Shown: positions 27,808 to 37,906 of the stretch, piece by piece
Layout: every line of letters starts with the position of its first letter
Numbering within the stretch: position 1 is the first letter of the stretch
Source: an uncultured Prochlorococcus sp.
GTDB lineage: Bacteria > Cyanobacteriota > Cyanobacteriia > PCC-6307 > Cyanobiaceae
NCBI GenBank assembly: GCA_902618795.1
Contig: CACNCF010000003.1
Location: 1-64,000 of the forward strand
Direction of reading: 5' to 3'
DNA length: 64,000 bases
The notes under the pieces: generated by a model
Told to the model about the DNA's origin: nothing
Database searches by the model: none
What the model saw: only the letters and a program-made list of their open reading frames with translations
Made by a program: the position numbers and the translations under genes

Positions 27808-28467
27808 ATGCCCAATATTGAATATGAATTAAACGAGAAAATTCATGCGATTATTATCAACCCTTATCTATCCTGGGAAGATTTCCATGTAAATTGCGAT
27901 TTAATAAAAAAATACAATATCAAAAATATTTCTACTGCACTTAATTATTTGGATGATCTTAAAAACTGTTTAGGTAATTACAGTGCGGATATAAACGCAC
28001 TAGTTTCTTACCCTTTAGCAGATTTACCAGTTTCATTTATTGAAGAATTAGTTTGTTTTGCAAAAGATAAGGGTGCAAAAGGAATTGAATATATCCCAAA
28101 CTTTATTAATTTATCCAAAAGAAACTTGGAAACTTTCGCTGCTGAAATTGAGCAAGTTAAATTATCTGGATTACCAGTTTCAATAATCATAAATAAATCA
28201 AAACTAAAAGAAGAAGTTTTTATTAATGCGATAGAAATATGTTTGGAATTAGGAATAAAAAATTTTCAATTCGGGGACGGGTTTGGGTCTCCTCTTACAT
28301 CTAATGATGTCCACGAAATACTAAAAATAACAGGCTCACAAAATGAAATCAAAGTTGTAGGTGGTATAAAAAAACTGACGCAAGTAATTGATTTGTTTGA
28401 TAATGGAATTAGTTGCGTGGGAACTTCCAATTTTTATGAAATTTTTGAAGAAGTAAACGTTATTTAA
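27808..28467 (+). CDS. DeoC-like protein lacking the Schiff-base lysine
   Basis: 219 aa TIM-barrel of the deoxyribose-phosphate aldolase/DeoC family by overall layout (KYNIKNISTAL, ALVSYPLAD, GAKGIEYI, IKVVGGIKKL). In active DeoC the Schiff-base lysine is in FIKTSTGFG. The aligned segment here reads NFQFGDGFG with Gln154. The catalytic Asp of GADEIDMV is replaced by Glu94 (GAKGIEYI). Lys182 in IKVVGGI is kept. It is therefore probably not a normal aldolase. It lies between hpf and recO, whose ATG follows its stop directly. Confidence 0.78.
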   Translation: MPNIEYELNEKIHAIIINPYLSWEDFHVNCDLIKKYNIKNISTALNYLDDLKNCLGNYSADINALVSYPLADLPVSFIEELVCFAKDKGAKGIEYIPNFINLSKRNLETFAAEIEQVKLSGLPVSIIINKSKLKEEVFINAIEICLELGIKNFQFGDGFGSPLTSNDVHEILKITGSQNEIKVVGGIKKLTQVIDLFDNGISCVGTSNFYEIFEEVNVI

Positions 28468-29253
28468 ATGTCTGGTTCTGGTGAGTGCAGACTAAAAGGT
28501 CTCTGTATTAAAGCTTCTCCGTTAGGCGAGAATGATAGATTAATAACTATCCTTACCGATGAGCAAGGGATTGTTAGATTAGCGGTACCTGGTGCTAGGC
28601 GTCCCAAAAGTAGTCTTGCCGCAGCTACTCCTTTAACATATTTAAGTCTGCAGATTTTTGGGAAAAGAAATCTTAAGTCTGTACGTCAAATAAAAATATT
28701 AAAAAGCTATTCTGGTCTAGGGAAAAATATTGAATGTCTTGCAGCCGCACAGGCAATAACTGAATTAACATTTTTGTTAGTAGCTAATAATGACAAGCAA
28801 CAAGACTATTTATCTTGCGTTCTTGCACATCTTGATAGGATTTATTTGTATGAAGAATCTAAAGAAGAAGATATTAAAATGCTCTCAATGAGTATTCAAT
28901 CTTTAGTCCATCTTTTAGCAATCGGAGGTATTAATTTACCAATTCATCATTGTTGTAAAACTGGAGAACCTATTATTCCACCATTAGGAAATTGGCAATG
29001 GAGTTGTTATTATTTGCCAAGTGAAGGGTTTTCATCCATAGAAGATCCTCAAAGTAATCTAAAAATAAATGCATCTGAAGTTGCTCTATTACAGAGACTT
29101 CTTTTCCCAGAATTACCAATAAAATCTAATGGAGAGTTGTTGGGTCCCAAAAAAGTCTGGCTTAAAATATTATTCATTATTGAGACATGGATTTCTACTC
29201 AATTAGAGAAGGATCTATCTTCACTAAAAATGTTGAGAGAAATATATAGTTAG
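28468..29253 (+). CDS. recO: DNA repair protein RecO
   Basis: 261 aa. N-terminal OB fold with GLCIKASPLGENDRLITILT, GIVRLAVPGARRPKSSL. A helical C-terminal domain follows with a HHCCKTGEP remnant of the zinc region seen in many RecO proteins. RecO loads RecA with RecF/RecR. Starts on the base after the deoC-like stop. Confidence 0.9.
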   Translation: MSGSGECRLKGLCIKASPLGENDRLITILTDEQGIVRLAVPGARRPKSSLAAATPLTYLSLQIFGKRNLKSVRQIKILKSYSGLGKNIECLAAAQAITELTFLLVANNDKQQDYLSCVLAHLDRIYLYEESKEEDIKMLSMSIQSLVHLLAIGGINLPIHHCCKTGEPIIPPLGNWQWSCYYLPSEGFSSIEDPQSNLKINASEVALLQRLLFPELPIKSNGELLGPKKVWLKILFIIETWISTQLEKDLSSLKMLREIYS

Positions 29254-29338
29254 AATTTTCATGATGCATTAAAAAATTTAAAAAATGTGATCATGGCGCC
29301 TTTGCCTGTTAACTTAATAAATAGTTAATTCAATTAAT

Positions 29339-30505
29339 GTGGTTCATATTGCCTGGTTGGGAAAAAAATCCCCTTTTTGTGGAAATGTAACTTACGGTAA
29401 TTTAACTACTAAAGAATTAAAGAACAGAGGGCATAAAATTAGTTTTATTCATTTCGACAATCCCTCTAGTTCAAGTTCATCAAGCCCATTATTTCTTGCA
29501 AATGATCCTGATGTAAGTCTCCCATATTTAATTAAATCTCAAGTTTATACAATACCCTCGCTAAGGGCAGAAAAAGAACTAAGGCTATCAATGGAAAGAT
29601 TAAAACCTGACATAGTACATGCAAGCCTAACTTTATCTCCTTTAGACTTTAGACTTCCAGAGCTTTGTAATGAAATTAATGTTCCTCTTATAGGAACATT
29701 TCATCCACCATTTGATGCAAAAAATAGAAATCTAACTGCGAGCACTCAACAATTAACGTATCAACTTTATGCTCCTTCTTTAGCAAAGTTCGATAAAATC
29801 ATTATTTTTTCTGAAACTCAAAAAAATGTTCTTGAGAAATTAGGAGTACCTAAAGAAAAACAAATAATTATTCCAAACGGTGTTGATGAGAATATTTGGA
29901 AACCTTTTTACGATAAAAATAAAAAATATGAACAGGTAAAAAACAAACTTGGGAATGAAAGAATCTTTTTATATATGGGTAGGATTGCCAATGAGAAAAA
30001 TATCGAAGCACTTCTACGTTCTTGGCGCCAAACAAAAACTCAAAATTGCAAATTAGTTATTGTTGGAGATGGACCAATGAAGCCAACACTTGAAAATAGT
30101 TTTTCTAACCTTGGAAATGAGAAATTAATTTGGTGGGGTGCCGAATTAGATTTAGAAACTAGGGTAGCAATAATGCAAATAGCAGAAGTATTTTTCTTAC
30201 CAAGCTTGGTAGAAGGTTTATCATTGTCACTTTTAGAGGCGATGTCTGCTGGTACTGCTTGCGTAGCTACAGATGCAGGAGCTGATGGTGAAGTTTTAGA
30301 TAACGGAGCAGGAATAGTAATTTCAACTGATAATGTAGCTTCACAATTGAAAACTATAATCCCAATTCTTATAGAACACCCATCATTTACAAAAGATCTT
30401 GGAGAAAAAGCTAGAGAACGTATACTTAAGAGATACACAATTTCTAAAAATATAGATTCACTTGAAAAAGTTTATATGAACTTAAAAGATAATTTAAAAA
30501 ACTAA
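29339..30505 (+). CDS. GT4-family glycosyltransferase
   Basis: 388 aa GT-B glycosyltransferase. N-terminal IAWLGKKSPFCGNVTYGN; GTFHPPFDAKNR; MGRIANEKNIEALLRSW; and the nucleotide-sugar EX7E region PSLVEGLSLSLLEAMSAGT. The start is GTG 29339; the ATG two bases upstream is out of frame. Possible roles are a mannosyl-/glucosyltransferase or a sulfolipid-type lipid transferase; the acceptor cannot be told. It overlaps the convergent proC by 4 bp. Confidence 0.85.
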   Translation: MVHIAWLGKKSPFCGNVTYGNLTTKELKNRGHKISFIHFDNPSSSSSSSPLFLANDPDVSLPYLIKSQVYTIPSLRAEKELRLSMERLKPDIVHASLTLSPLDFRLPELCNEINVPLIGTFHPPFDAKNRNLTASTQQLTYQLYAPSLAKFDKIIIFSETQKNVLEKLGVPKEKQIIIPNGVDENIWKPFYDKNKKYEQVKNKLGNERIFLYMGRIANEKNIEALLRSWRQTKTQNCKLVIVGDGPMKPTLENSFSNLGNEKLIWWGAELDLETRVAIMQIAEVFFLPSLVEGLSLSLLEAMSAGTACVATDAGADGEVLDNGAGIVISTDNVASQLKTIIPILIEHPSFTKDLGEKARERILKRYTISKNIDSLEKVYMNLKDNLKN

Positions 30506-31314
30506 CGAAACTCTTTACTTCGATTACTAGCTGAAACTATTGATTCAATTAATGCTGACCTTACACTCTTTTTTTCTAAAACCCTTAAAGCAGAGATAGT
30601 TGTTCCACCTGGAGAAGTTACTAAATTTTTAAGCTCAGAAGTAGTAAGTTTATTTTCCTTTATTAAACAAATAGTCCCAAGTATCATTTCCATTACAAGT
30701 TCCTCTGAAATTATTTTTGGTAATCCCCCGCTTAACCCTCCATCACTTAAAGCTTCTATAATTAAAGCAATAATTGCAGGACCTGATGAAGTCAAAGCTA
30801 AAAATATATCAAGGTAATCTTCAGTAAATTCATAAACTTTACTAGTATTTTCAAATAATTTTTTTGTAAATTGTTTCTGATCTTCTGTAATTTCTTCTCC
30901 CCAAGAAATCCCTGTTAAACCTTTTCCAATAGTTATTGGAATATTTGTGACTATCCTAACGCATTTATGATTAGGAAACTTTTGAGTAAGTCTATTTATT
31001 GAAACCCCAGCAAGAATTGAAACTATTAAATTGTCTTTATTTTTTAAATGATTGGTCTCACTTATATCTTTAAATTGTTGAGGTTTTATCGAAAGAAGTT
31101 TATATTGACAATCCCAAATTATTTTTGACTCTTTAGAACCTGATTTATAAACATTTATATTGTATTTATAATTTTTTTTTATATTTTCTAAACTTTTTTC
31201 TGAATTTACAAGACAAAAAACATTGCCTGGCTGAATTAATTTGTTATCTAATAGAGGAGTTATTATAGCACTTGCAATATTTCCAAAACCAATAATCGCA
31301 ATTTTATCAGTCAC
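30502..31314 (-). CDS. proC: Pyrroline-5-carboxylate reductase
   Basis: 270 aa NAD(P)H-dependent last enzyme of proline synthesis. N-terminal IAIIGFGNIASAIITPLL; VSILAGVSINRL; and the C-terminal signature SGPAIIALIIEALSDGGLSGGL, then SPGGTTISALRVLE. 7 bp downstream of sepF, same strand, an arrangement common in cyanobacteria. Confidence 0.95.
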   Translation of the reverse strand: MTDKIAIIGFGNIASAIITPLLDNKLIQPGNVFCLVNSEKSLENIKKNYKYNINVYKSGSKESKIIWDCQYKLLSIKPQQFKDISETNHLKNKDNLIVSILAGVSINRLTQKFPNHKCVRIVTNIPITIGKGLTGISWGEEITEDQKQFTKKLFENTSKVYEFTEDYLDIFLALTSSGPAIIALIIEALSDGGLSGGLPKIISEELVMEMILGTICLIKENKLTTSELKNLVTSPGGTTISALRVLEKKSVRSALIESIVSASNRSKEFR

Positions 31315-31321
31315 AGATTAT

Positions 31322-31897
31322 TCATGAATAAGCACTTAATTTAGAATTACCCCATGCTGGCTCAGGAGTAGTATTTTTGCCCAAACTATATTGTGGTGGG
31401 TTTTCTATAGGCACAGAAGAAGGAGAAGCTTCTTCTGGGGAAGAACTAGTTACATTTACACAGCTTGGGGCAAAAAGAAAAATACTTTCACCGACTCTCT
31501 CTTGATGTCCATCAATTGCATATGTGCCCCCAGCAATAAAATCAACCGCTCTTTGAGCTTGATCAGGATCCATCATAGTTAAATTGAGAATTACAGTTTT
31601 TCTCTCTCTTAATGCTTGTATAGCTTGAGGCATCTCATCAAAACTTCTAGGTTCCATTAAGCTTACTTCTGAGGATGAATTTGAGATCCCAGGCATACCA
31701 ACTACTTTTGATGACCTGTTGTTATTCATAAAATCAAATGGATTTGAATTTGTAAGAGCATTTGCATTCTTTGGATTTTGTTTGAAATTATTAATATCAT
31801 TTAATTCATCCTCCGAATCATAATCCAACTCATCAAAATCATCATCGAGATACTCATCCCCTGCAACAACTGCCTTTAATCTAGAAATAATTGACAC
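31322..31897 (-). CDS. sepF: Cell division protein SepF (Cdv2)
   Basis: 191 aa. N-terminal amphipathic helix [20 protein letters not shown] for membrane attachment, an acidic linker, then the SepF core domain with [40 protein letters not shown] and IGESIFLF-type [13 protein letters not shown]-terminal Ser/Pro-rich tail. It tethers FtsZ to the membrane. Confidence 0.93.
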   Translation of the reverse strand: MSIISRLKAVVAGDEYLDDDFDELDYDSEDELNDINNFKQNPKNANALTNSNPFDFMNNNRSSKVVGMPGISNSSSEVSLMEPRSFDEMPQAIQALRERKTVILNLTMMDPDQAQRAVDFIAGGTYAIDGHQERVGESIFLFAPSCVNVTSSSPEEASPSSVPIENPPQYSLGKNTTPEPAWGNSKLSAYS

Positions 31898-31920
31898 CTT
31901 TTAAATCCTCTTGAAATTGA

Positions 31921-31947
31921 TTACTAAGGTTTAAGAACCTTAAGTAA
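31921..31947 (-). repeat. Imperfect inverted repeat upstream of sepF
   Basis: Arms TTACTAAGGTT and AACCTTAAGTAA around a short AAG-type loop, with one bulged base. It lies 24 bp upstream of the sepF start and has no T-run, so it looks more like an operator or 5'-leader hairpin than a terminator. Confidence 0.35.
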
Positions 31948-32046
31948 TAGATTCATTTTTTAAATGAATAAACTACCTATACTTAAATAACGTTAGTTGA
32001 ACTTTACTGCAAGTTTATAGATAAGATTTTTATAAAAAATAACTAA

Positions 32047-32682
32047 TCAGGATCTACCTCCAAATATCAATGATCCTAATCGTAACCAAGTTGATCCAGC
32101 GTCAATAGCTTCCTCCCAATCACCAGACATCCCCATTGAACAATCTGGTAGTTGCAGTGAATCAGCGAGAGCACGACATTTTTTGAACAACCCTGAATTT
32201 TCTTTAGAGCTAAGACCTTTAGGATTGATTGTCATCAAACCGGTTAATGAAATATTTTTTAACTCTTGAATTTCTTTCCATTTCAATATTAAAAATTCAG
32301 GATTAAAGCCTCCTTTAGTAGGGTCATCACTCAACTTAACCTGCAACATTATTAATGGATTTTTCTTCTCTTCAATTGAAATATTAGAAATCTTTTGCAA
32401 CTTTTCAAATGAATCTACTGAATGAATGTATTTAAAATTTTGAACTATTTTTCTTATTTTATTACTTTGTATTCTTCCAATAAAGTGCCAATTTATTTGT
32501 TTAAGATCTTTCAAGGTTAATTGTTTTTCAAACGCTTCTTGAACCTTACTTTCACCAAAATCGTTCTGACCTATATTTTGAATAGTCTTGATTTCTTGAC
32601 TTTTAAATCCTTTACTTACCGCAAGAATATTTACATTTGATGGAATTTTATTTTTTATTTTTAAATAATTTTCAGGGTTCAC
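32047..32682 (-). CDS. pipY: PLP homeostasis protein (YggS/PipY)
   Basis: 211 aa alanine-racemase-fold PLP-binding protein without racemase partner domain. The PLP lysine is in ILAVSKGFKSQEI; NDFGESKVQEAFEK; and C-terminal CSMGMSGDWEEAI ... STWLRLGSLIFG bind the phosphate. It follows pipX by 3 bp, the operon known as pipXY in cyanobacteria. Confidence 0.95.
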   Translation of the reverse strand: MNPENYLKIKNKIPSNVNILAVSKGFKSQEIKTIQNIGQNDFGESKVQEAFEKQLTLKDLKQINWHFIGRIQSNKIRKIVQNFKYIHSVDSFEKLQKISNISIEEKKNPLIMLQVKLSDDPTKGGFNPEFLILKWKEIQELKNISLTGLMTINPKGLSSKENSGLFKKCRALADSLQLPDCSMGMSGDWEEAIDAGSTWLRLGSLIFGGRS

Positions 32683-32685
32683 CTT

Positions 32686-32952
32686 TTATAAGAAAGTTTG
32701 CGTAAATAAATTCTCCCATTTAGATAGTTCTTCAGATCCCTTTCTTTTAGCTTTTTGAAGGTTTAATTCGGCCTGATTACGCGCATCTAAATAAGGTATA
32801 ACTTCAAAAAAAACTTCTCTCTGTTGAACTTCTACCAAAAAAAACATTTTTTGAGCGTATAAAGTCGCATAAATATCTCTCCCATCATTTCCAGGAGAAA
32901 CTTGATATAGCATGCCAAATGTTGGATGGTTTAAATAACGCTCAGAACTCAA
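32686..32952 (-). CDS. pipX: PipX, co-activator of NtcA and partner of PII
   Basis: 88 aa. N-terminal Tudor-like domain with RYLNHPTFGMLYQVSPGND and DIYATLYAQKMFFLV, then two C-terminal helices (EAELN-type DARNQAELNLQKAK ... SKWENLF). PipX swaps between PII (GlnB) and the nitrogen regulator NtcA according to 2-oxoglutarate and ADP/ATP. First gene of pipXY, 19 bp downstream of the EcfT-like gene. Confidence 0.95.
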   Translation of the reverse strand: MSSERYLNHPTFGMLYQVSPGNDGRDIYATLYAQKMFFLVEVQQREVFFEVIPYLDARNQAELNLQKAKRKGSEELSKWENLFTQTFL

Positions 32953-32971
32953 ACCTAAAATATTGTGTTAT

Positions 32972-33886
32972 TTATAATGCACCATACAGTTTTCTAAGAA
33001 AAATTGCTATGCAAATAAAACAAATCGATAATGTATTAACAATTACATTGAGAGATTTTGAAGGATAAAGAGTTCTAAATCTGTTGGTTTTTATAATAAT
33101 TTTTTTCTTTGAGAGTAATGATTCTGCTCCATGATCAATTCTCAGAAATATATTTTGAAATAACCTTTCTACTAAGATTAATAAAACATTAAAGGATTTC
33201 TTTAATCCTAAATTTCGAAAATTTATTGATCTAACTGACACTGATTTAATGATATTTTGAAGTTCTTCTTGCACTAGAGGAATAAAACGTAATGCAATTA
33301 ACAACTGAAAAAGCCACTTACTAGTTGGCAATCCAATCTTTCTTAATGGAGACATAAACCAACTTAATCCCCATACAATATCTTCCTGCAATGTTGTTAA
33401 AAGCATCAAATTCACGCTATGAACAACGGTAAATATTAAAGTGGAGGTTTTTATTCCTAGTTCAAAGGCTTTTCTTGATAAGTTATAGGGACCAAAATTA
33501 ATAAACCATATCTTCTGCGAAGGAATTTGCAAAATATTCCATTCTTTTTGGCTTTCCAGTACTACTTGCAACTCATTGGGATTTCTCAAGTAGCCATCAA
33601 GAGATTGAATATCAGAAGAGGCAAGTATTGATATACATCCAATTAATAGTGACAAACATGAGAGAAAAAATAATGATCGCCACCATACTCTAGATGGCAA
33701 TAAACTTAAAAAAGTAATTAATAGTAAAAAACCAACTAAACTCAATCTCCATATTGGACCTGCCCAGATTGGAGTGATTAAAAATATCATTACGATAATT
33801 ATTTTTAATCTACTATCTATAATTCTTAGCCAACTTTTATTACCATTAACGTATTGACCAACAGAAAATTTGGTTAGCAAATTCAT
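32972..33886 (-). CDS. Energy-coupling factor transporter T component (EcfT/CbiQ family)
   Basis: 304 aa, multi-spanning. N-terminal segment WLRIIDSRLKIIIVMIFLI is typical of CbiQ/EcfT (usually HxLDPRxKL). The coupling-helix region here reads LLIALRFIPLVQEELQNIIKS, with the conserved ALRFxP. It would couple ATPases to a vitamin/metal S component; neither is in the window. Its start overlaps the der stop by one base. Confidence 0.85.
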   Translation of the reverse strand: MNLLTKFSVGQYVNGNKSWLRIIDSRLKIIIVMIFLITPIWAGPIWRLSLVGFLLLITFLSLLPSRVWWRSLFFLSCLSLLIGCISILASSDIQSLDGYLRNPNELQVVLESQKEWNILQIPSQKIWFINFGPYNLSRKAFELGIKTSTLIFTVVHSVNLMLLTTLQEDIVWGLSWFMSPLRKIGLPTSKWLFQLLIALRFIPLVQEELQNIIKSVSVRSINFRNLGLKKSFNVLLILVERLFQNIFLRIDHGAESLLSKKKIIIKTNRFRTLYPSKSLNVIVNTLSICFICIAIFLRKLYGAL

Positions 33887-35259
33887 TAATCTTTTTGAAT
33901 TAACTCAATATTTTCTCTTTCGACTTCTTTATTTAAAGCTCTTTGCTGTTTTCCTCTCCAAAGTAAAATGAGAGGTGTGCCTTCAAAACCTAAATTTACT
34001 CTAATTTGTTTTTCAATATATCTTCTATAAGTTATTCCGAATAATTTAGGGTCATTTACAAAAAGAGTAAAAGTGGGAGGTTTGTTCTTTACTTGAGTAC
34101 CATAATAAAGCCTACCTTGCTTTCCGCTTCTCTTCGTGGGAGGACTTTTCCAACTGATTGATTCTTTTAGTACTTCATTAACTACAGATGTTGTAACTCT
34201 TCTTCTATGTTGATTTACAGCATTAAGAGCATGCTCAAAAATATTATCAACTCTTTGACCAGTTAGGGCAGATATAAAAATCATTTTTGACCAGTGTAAA
34301 AAATAAAGTTTAGATCTAAGTTCTTTTTCTACTTGATAAATTGTTGAACTATTTTTTTCTACAAGATCCCATTTATTAACAACAATTATACAAGCTCTAC
34401 CTTGTTCTTCTATGCGCCCAGCCAGCTTCTGGTCTTGATCAGTTACTCCATCTACAGCATCTATAACTAAAACACAAACATCACTTCTATCTATAGATTT
34501 AAAAGCCCTATTAATACCAAAAAATTCAGTGCCATATTTAACATTTTTCTTTCTTCTAATCCCCGCGGTATCAATAATTTTCCAATGATTATCACCTTTT
34601 TTAATAAGCGTATCTATTGAGTCAGTTGTTGTGCCACTAATATCACTAACTATTGCTCTTTTTTCACCACAGATCGAATTTAACAAACTAGATTTGCCAA
34701 CATTAGGCCTACCAATAATTGACATCATTATCTTTTCTTCATCAGCCTGGATATTATCTTCAGGAAGTTCGCCAATAACTAGATCTAAAAGATCTCCAGT
34801 ACCTGAGCCATGAATAGCTGAAACAGGGTTAGGTTCGCCCAATCCTAATTTCCAGAACTCTGAAGCCAGGGATATTCCTAAAGTAGTAGATTCACATTTA
34901 TTAACAGCAACGATTGTTTTACAGCTTGAGTTTCTTAACCATTTTGCTATTGATAAATCACCATCAGTAACGCCTTGATTCCCATCTACCACCAGTAACG
35001 CGAGTGAAGCCTCTTCTAGAGCTAAGAAAACTTGTGTCCTTATCTCTGGGAGAAATTCACTATCATCATCAAAAACTAAACCTCCAGTATCAACTATTTG
35101 AAATTCCTTACCTCCCCATGAAGCATTTTGATAAGTTCTATCTCTTGTAACACCTGGCTTATCAAATACTATTGCATCATTACTTTGGCAAAGACGATTA
35201 ACTAAGGTAGATTTCCCAACGTTAGGTCTTCCGATAATTGCTATTGTAGGAAGAATCAA
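33886..35259 (-). CDS. der: Ribosome assembly GTPase Der (EngA)
   Basis: 457 aa with two tandem G domains. G1 motifs [16 protein letters not shown] and [17 protein letters not shown]3 DTGG and DTAGI; G4 NKCE and NKWD. The C-terminal KH-like domain has [20 protein letters not shown]. Needed for 50S maturation. Confidence 0.97.
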   Translation of the reverse strand: MILPTIAIIGRPNVGKSTLVNRLCQSNDAIVFDKPGVTRDRTYQNASWGGKEFQIVDTGGLVFDDDSEFLPEIRTQVFLALEEASLALLVVDGNQGVTDGDLSIAKWLRNSSCKTIVAVNKCESTTLGISLASEFWKLGLGEPNPVSAIHGSGTGDLLDLVIGELPEDNIQADEEKIMMSIIGRPNVGKSSLLNSICGEKRAIVSDISGTTTDSIDTLIKKGDNHWKIIDTAGIRRKKNVKYGTEFFGINRAFKSIDRSDVCVLVIDAVDGVTDQDQKLAGRIEEQGRACIIVVNKWDLVEKNSSTIYQVEKELRSKLYFLHWSKMIFISALTGQRVDNIFEHALNAVNQHRRRVTTSVVNEVLKESISWKSPPTKRSGKQGRLYYGTQVKNKPPTFTLFVNDPKLFGITYRRYIEKQIRVNLGFEGTPLILLWRGKQQRALNKEVERENIELIQKD

Positions 35260-35333
35260 TTCTTCTCTCCAAAGAAAGTAGTATCTATTACAACTATACC
35301 TTTAATAGAATCATTTACCTTTTTCAAAAAAAC

Positions 35334-35819
35334 TTATTTAATTTCTGGATCGCCAAAATGTCCTTTAACTGGATTAACAGGGGGTGAACTAGGACTTGGC
35401 ATGAATCCACTATCTTTTGAAAAACAATCATTTTCAATCGTCCAATAAATCAACCAATTTACTGCCGTCGCTCTTCTAGTTCTTCTTGGATAGAGTTCAT
35501 TAATCTTATAACCTTTAAAATTGAGAAAATTTTTCAATCCCTGTTTATATTCTTTTGGAATTGATCGAGTCAAATGTATTGAGGCTGGTCTCTCTGAAAT
35601 GATTTGAGGAGCTTTTTCAAATTTTTCTGACCAATAAGAAGGAGTCAATGCGCTAAAGGCCCAATCATTTATAGATAATTCTTTAGTATAAAAAAGTCTT
35701 TCCCAAACCAATTCGCAAACAAAAACATCACTAACTCTATCTTCGAGAACAAGAAATAATAGATCCTTACATATTGGCCATGTAAATTTATTTTCAACTA
35801 ATTTTTCTTTTTTATACAT
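35334..35819 (-). CDS. DUF1823 family protein
   Basis: 161 aa soluble protein of a cyanobacteria/plastid-lineage family of unknown function. Typical parts: ICKDLLFLVLEDRVSDVFVC, LVWERLFYTKE, and PRRTRRATAVNWLIYW near the C-terminus. Its ATG directly follows the cobI stop region (1-base overlap), so it is in the same operon. Confidence 0.78.
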   Translation of the reverse strand: MYKKEKLVENKFTWPICKDLLFLVLEDRVSDVFVCELVWERLFYTKELSINDWAFSALTPSYWSEKFEKAPQIISERPASIHLTRSIPKEYKQGLKNFLNFKGYKINELYPRRTRRATAVNWLIYWTIENDCFSKDSGFMPSPSSPPVNPVKGHFGDPEIK

Positions 35820-36574
35820 TAATCGAACCTTATCAAAATCAAAGAAAAATAAGGCATAAATTCCTTATTATATTGCGATGCATATTGAATAATTTGATCA
35901 GGCATCCCAACACTCAAAGCTATTAATGTTGTATTGATGATATCCTCTTTTTTTAAAATTTCCCTAACTAAATTCCATCTTTTGCCAACTTTCATAATGG
36001 CCAATACCGTTTTATTTGCTTTACTTTCCCTAATTAGGGTTGTTAGTTCAGATTCTGAAGAAGGGCATTCTTTGATGATTAATGTCTCTCCTTTTTTTAC
36101 CAAATCAAAATCATTCAAAGCTGCTGCCGCTGAAATAGAGGAAATACCAGGTATTGTTTTGGTAATAATTTCAGCATGATTATTTTTTATTAACCTCAAG
36201 ATATTAGAAGAACTTGCAAATAGTGAAGTATCTCCAAGACAAAGTAAAACAACTGATTCGCCATTTTTTATAAATTTCACAATTTTTTCTACAGCATTAG
36301 ACCATATTTCATCTGGATCAAAACCCTTCCTAGCCATTGGGAAGATGATAGGGATATTTTTTTTAAATTTGGTGTATTTCTTGACTATTTCCGCAGCAAA
36401 ACTCTTTTTATTATCATCTGATATTGGGAAAACTATAACTTTCGCTTTTTTTATTGCATCCACAGCAGCAATTGTTAAAAGCGATGGATCTCCAGGGCCT
36501 ACACCAACGATGGTGAATGTTGGTAAATCAGTTTTATATGAATTAAGTAAACTTAACAACTTTTTTATTATCAT
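35819..36574 (-). CDS. cobI: Precorrin-2 C20-methyltransferase (CobI/CbiL)
   Basis: 251 aa from the internal ATG at 36574. A longer frame to 36643 would run into the miaE coding end, so the shorter start is preferred. SAM-dependent tetrapyrrole methylase: FTIVGVGPGDPSLLTIAAV at the N-terminus; VLLCLGDTSLFASSSNIL; PGISSISAAAAL. Acts in corrin ring synthesis for (pseudo)cobalamin. Downstream of miaE, upstream of the DUF1823 gene. Confidence 0.9.
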   Translation of the reverse strand: MIIKKLLSLLNSYKTDLPTFTIVGVGPGDPSLLTIAAVDAIKKAKVIVFPISDDNKKSFAAEIVKKYTKFKKNIPIIFPMARKGFDPDEIWSNAVEKIVKFIKNGESVVLLCLGDTSLFASSSNILRLIKNNHAEIITKTIPGISSISAAAALNDFDLVKKGETLIIKECPSSESELTTLIRESKANKTVLAIMKVGKRWNLVREILKKEDIINTTLIALSVGMPDQIIQYASQYNKEFMPYFSLILIRFD

Positions 36575-36590
36575 TTTTATTTTATTAACT

Positions 36591-37199
36591 TTAGCTATGT
36601 ACCCTTGGCAATACAAAAGTTTCAGCCAATATTGCTGACTCAATTTCAGACAATTCCTCTAACCTTCTGAAAGTTTGATTTTTAGAGAATTTAGTTTGCG
36701 CTAGTTTCAAGTAAACTCCAAAATGTCTTGCCTCACTCTCTAGCAGAGACTCATAAAGGGATTTAAACGATTTATCTTCATAATTCAGCGCAAGCAAGCT
36801 TAATCTTTCATGACTTCTTGCTTCAATAAGACCTGCTATTAAAAAACTATCAAGCATTCTATTGGGCTCTTCCTTTCTTATATGCTTGGATAATTCAGCT
36901 CCATATGGAGGCGGTTTTAAGGACTCAAGAGAATGTCCAAGATCCTTTAAAAAATAAAGTATTTTTTCAAAATGCTCTAATTCCTCTCTCGCTATTGGAC
37001 TTAAAACTTCTGCCAGATTTGGTTCTGATGGATATCTAAACATCAATTGAATAGCTACTCCTGCTGCTTTTCTTTCACAATGAGCATGGTCAATAAGAAT
37101 ATCTATTGGATTAGATAATGCGAGTTTAATCCACTTATCTGAGGTAAATGACGATAAATGTTTAATATGAGAATTGGGCCTATTAAAATCGACTAGCAT
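36591..37199 (-). CDS. miaE: tRNA hydroxylase MiaE-like di-iron protein
   Basis: 202 aa helical bundle. Di-iron ligands are likely in DHAHCERKAAG, REELEHFEKIL, EARSHERLSLL and ESEARHFGVYL, the repeated Exx(H) pattern of tRNA-(ms2io6A) hydroxylase. It immediately follows aroQ (stop and ATG adjacent), on the same strand. Confidence 0.9.
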   Translation of the reverse strand: MLVDFNRPNSHIKHLSSFTSDKWIKLALSNPIDILIDHAHCERKAAGVAIQLMFRYPSEPNLAEVLSPIAREELEHFEKILYFLKDLGHSLESLKPPPYGAELSKHIRKEEPNRMLDSFLIAGLIEARSHERLSLLALNYEDKSFKSLYESLLESEARHFGVYLKLAQTKFSKNQTFRRLEELSEIESAILAETFVLPRVHS

Positions 37200-37640
37200 T
37201 TAATCTTTAATACTCAAATATCCAATGATTCCTTCAAGAGCTAAGGAATAACTTGATATGCCGAATCCACTAATAATTCCTATAGCTTTATCTGTAAGAA
37301 AAGATTCTTTACGAAAATCTTCTCTACTGAAAATATTTGAAATATGTAATTCTACAAAAGGAATTTTCGATCCAATTAAAGCATCACGAATAGAAATCGA
37401 GGTATGAGTAAAAGCACCAGCATTTATAAGAATACCTTGGATACTTTTTACAGACTCCTGAATTTTATCTACTATTTCTCCTTCGTGATTACTTTGAAAA
37501 CATTCAAGATTAATACTTTTTTCTTTAGCAACTTTAATTAAATCTTTTTCTATATCACTCAATGTTTTATTACCATATATTTCAGGTTCTCTAGTGCCCA
37601 AAAGATTTAGATTTGGTCCATTTATCAATAAAATATTCAT
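37200..37640 (-). CDS. aroQ: 3-dehydroquinate dehydratase, type II
   Basis: 146 aa dodecameric shikimate-pathway enzyme. Start chosen at 37640 ([19 protein letters not shown]), because all type II enzymes begin just before the INGPNLN motif; the longer frame only adds a hydrophobic non-family stretch. Other motifs: [37 protein letters not shown]. Confidence 0.95.
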   Translation of the reverse strand: MNILLINGPNLNLLGTREPEIYGNKTLSDIEKDLIKVAKEKSINLECFQSNHEGEIVDKIQESVKSIQGILINAGAFTHTSISIRDALIGSKIPFVELHISNIFSREDFRKESFLTDKAIGIISGFGISSYSLALEGIIGYLSIKD

Positions 37641-37742
37641 CATCAATAAAGTCTTTTCTTTATAAATGCTATCTATAAAGAAACAAAAAAACCAAAACAA
37701 TTTCACACAAAGTGTCCATTAACTGATAAGTTCAAATAGTGG

Positions 37743-37824
37743 GGGTCGGTGCCCGAGTGGTTAAAGGGGGCGGACTGTAAATCCGCTGGCTCTGCCTACG
37801 TTGGTTCAAATCCAACCCGGCCCA
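37743..37824 (+). tRNA. tRNA-Tyr (anticodon GTA)
   Basis: Acceptor stem GGGTCGG pairs with CCGGCCC. Anticodon loop CTGTAAA on stem GCGGA/TCCGC. Long class II variable arm (82 nt total). T-arm GTTGG-TTCAAAT-CCAAC. CCA not encoded. Confidence 0.97.
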
Positions 37825-37834
37825 CTTTAAAATT

Positions 37835-37906
<72 letters not shown>

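Noticed and set aside
36575-36643. Longer start for CobI
   Set aside because: It would overlap the miaE coding end and adds residues not seen in the tetrapyrrole methylase family; ATG 36574 is just before the conserved start.
37641-37706. Longer start for AroQ
   Set aside because: The added hydrophobic stretch is not part of type II dehydroquinases, which begin just before INGPNLN.
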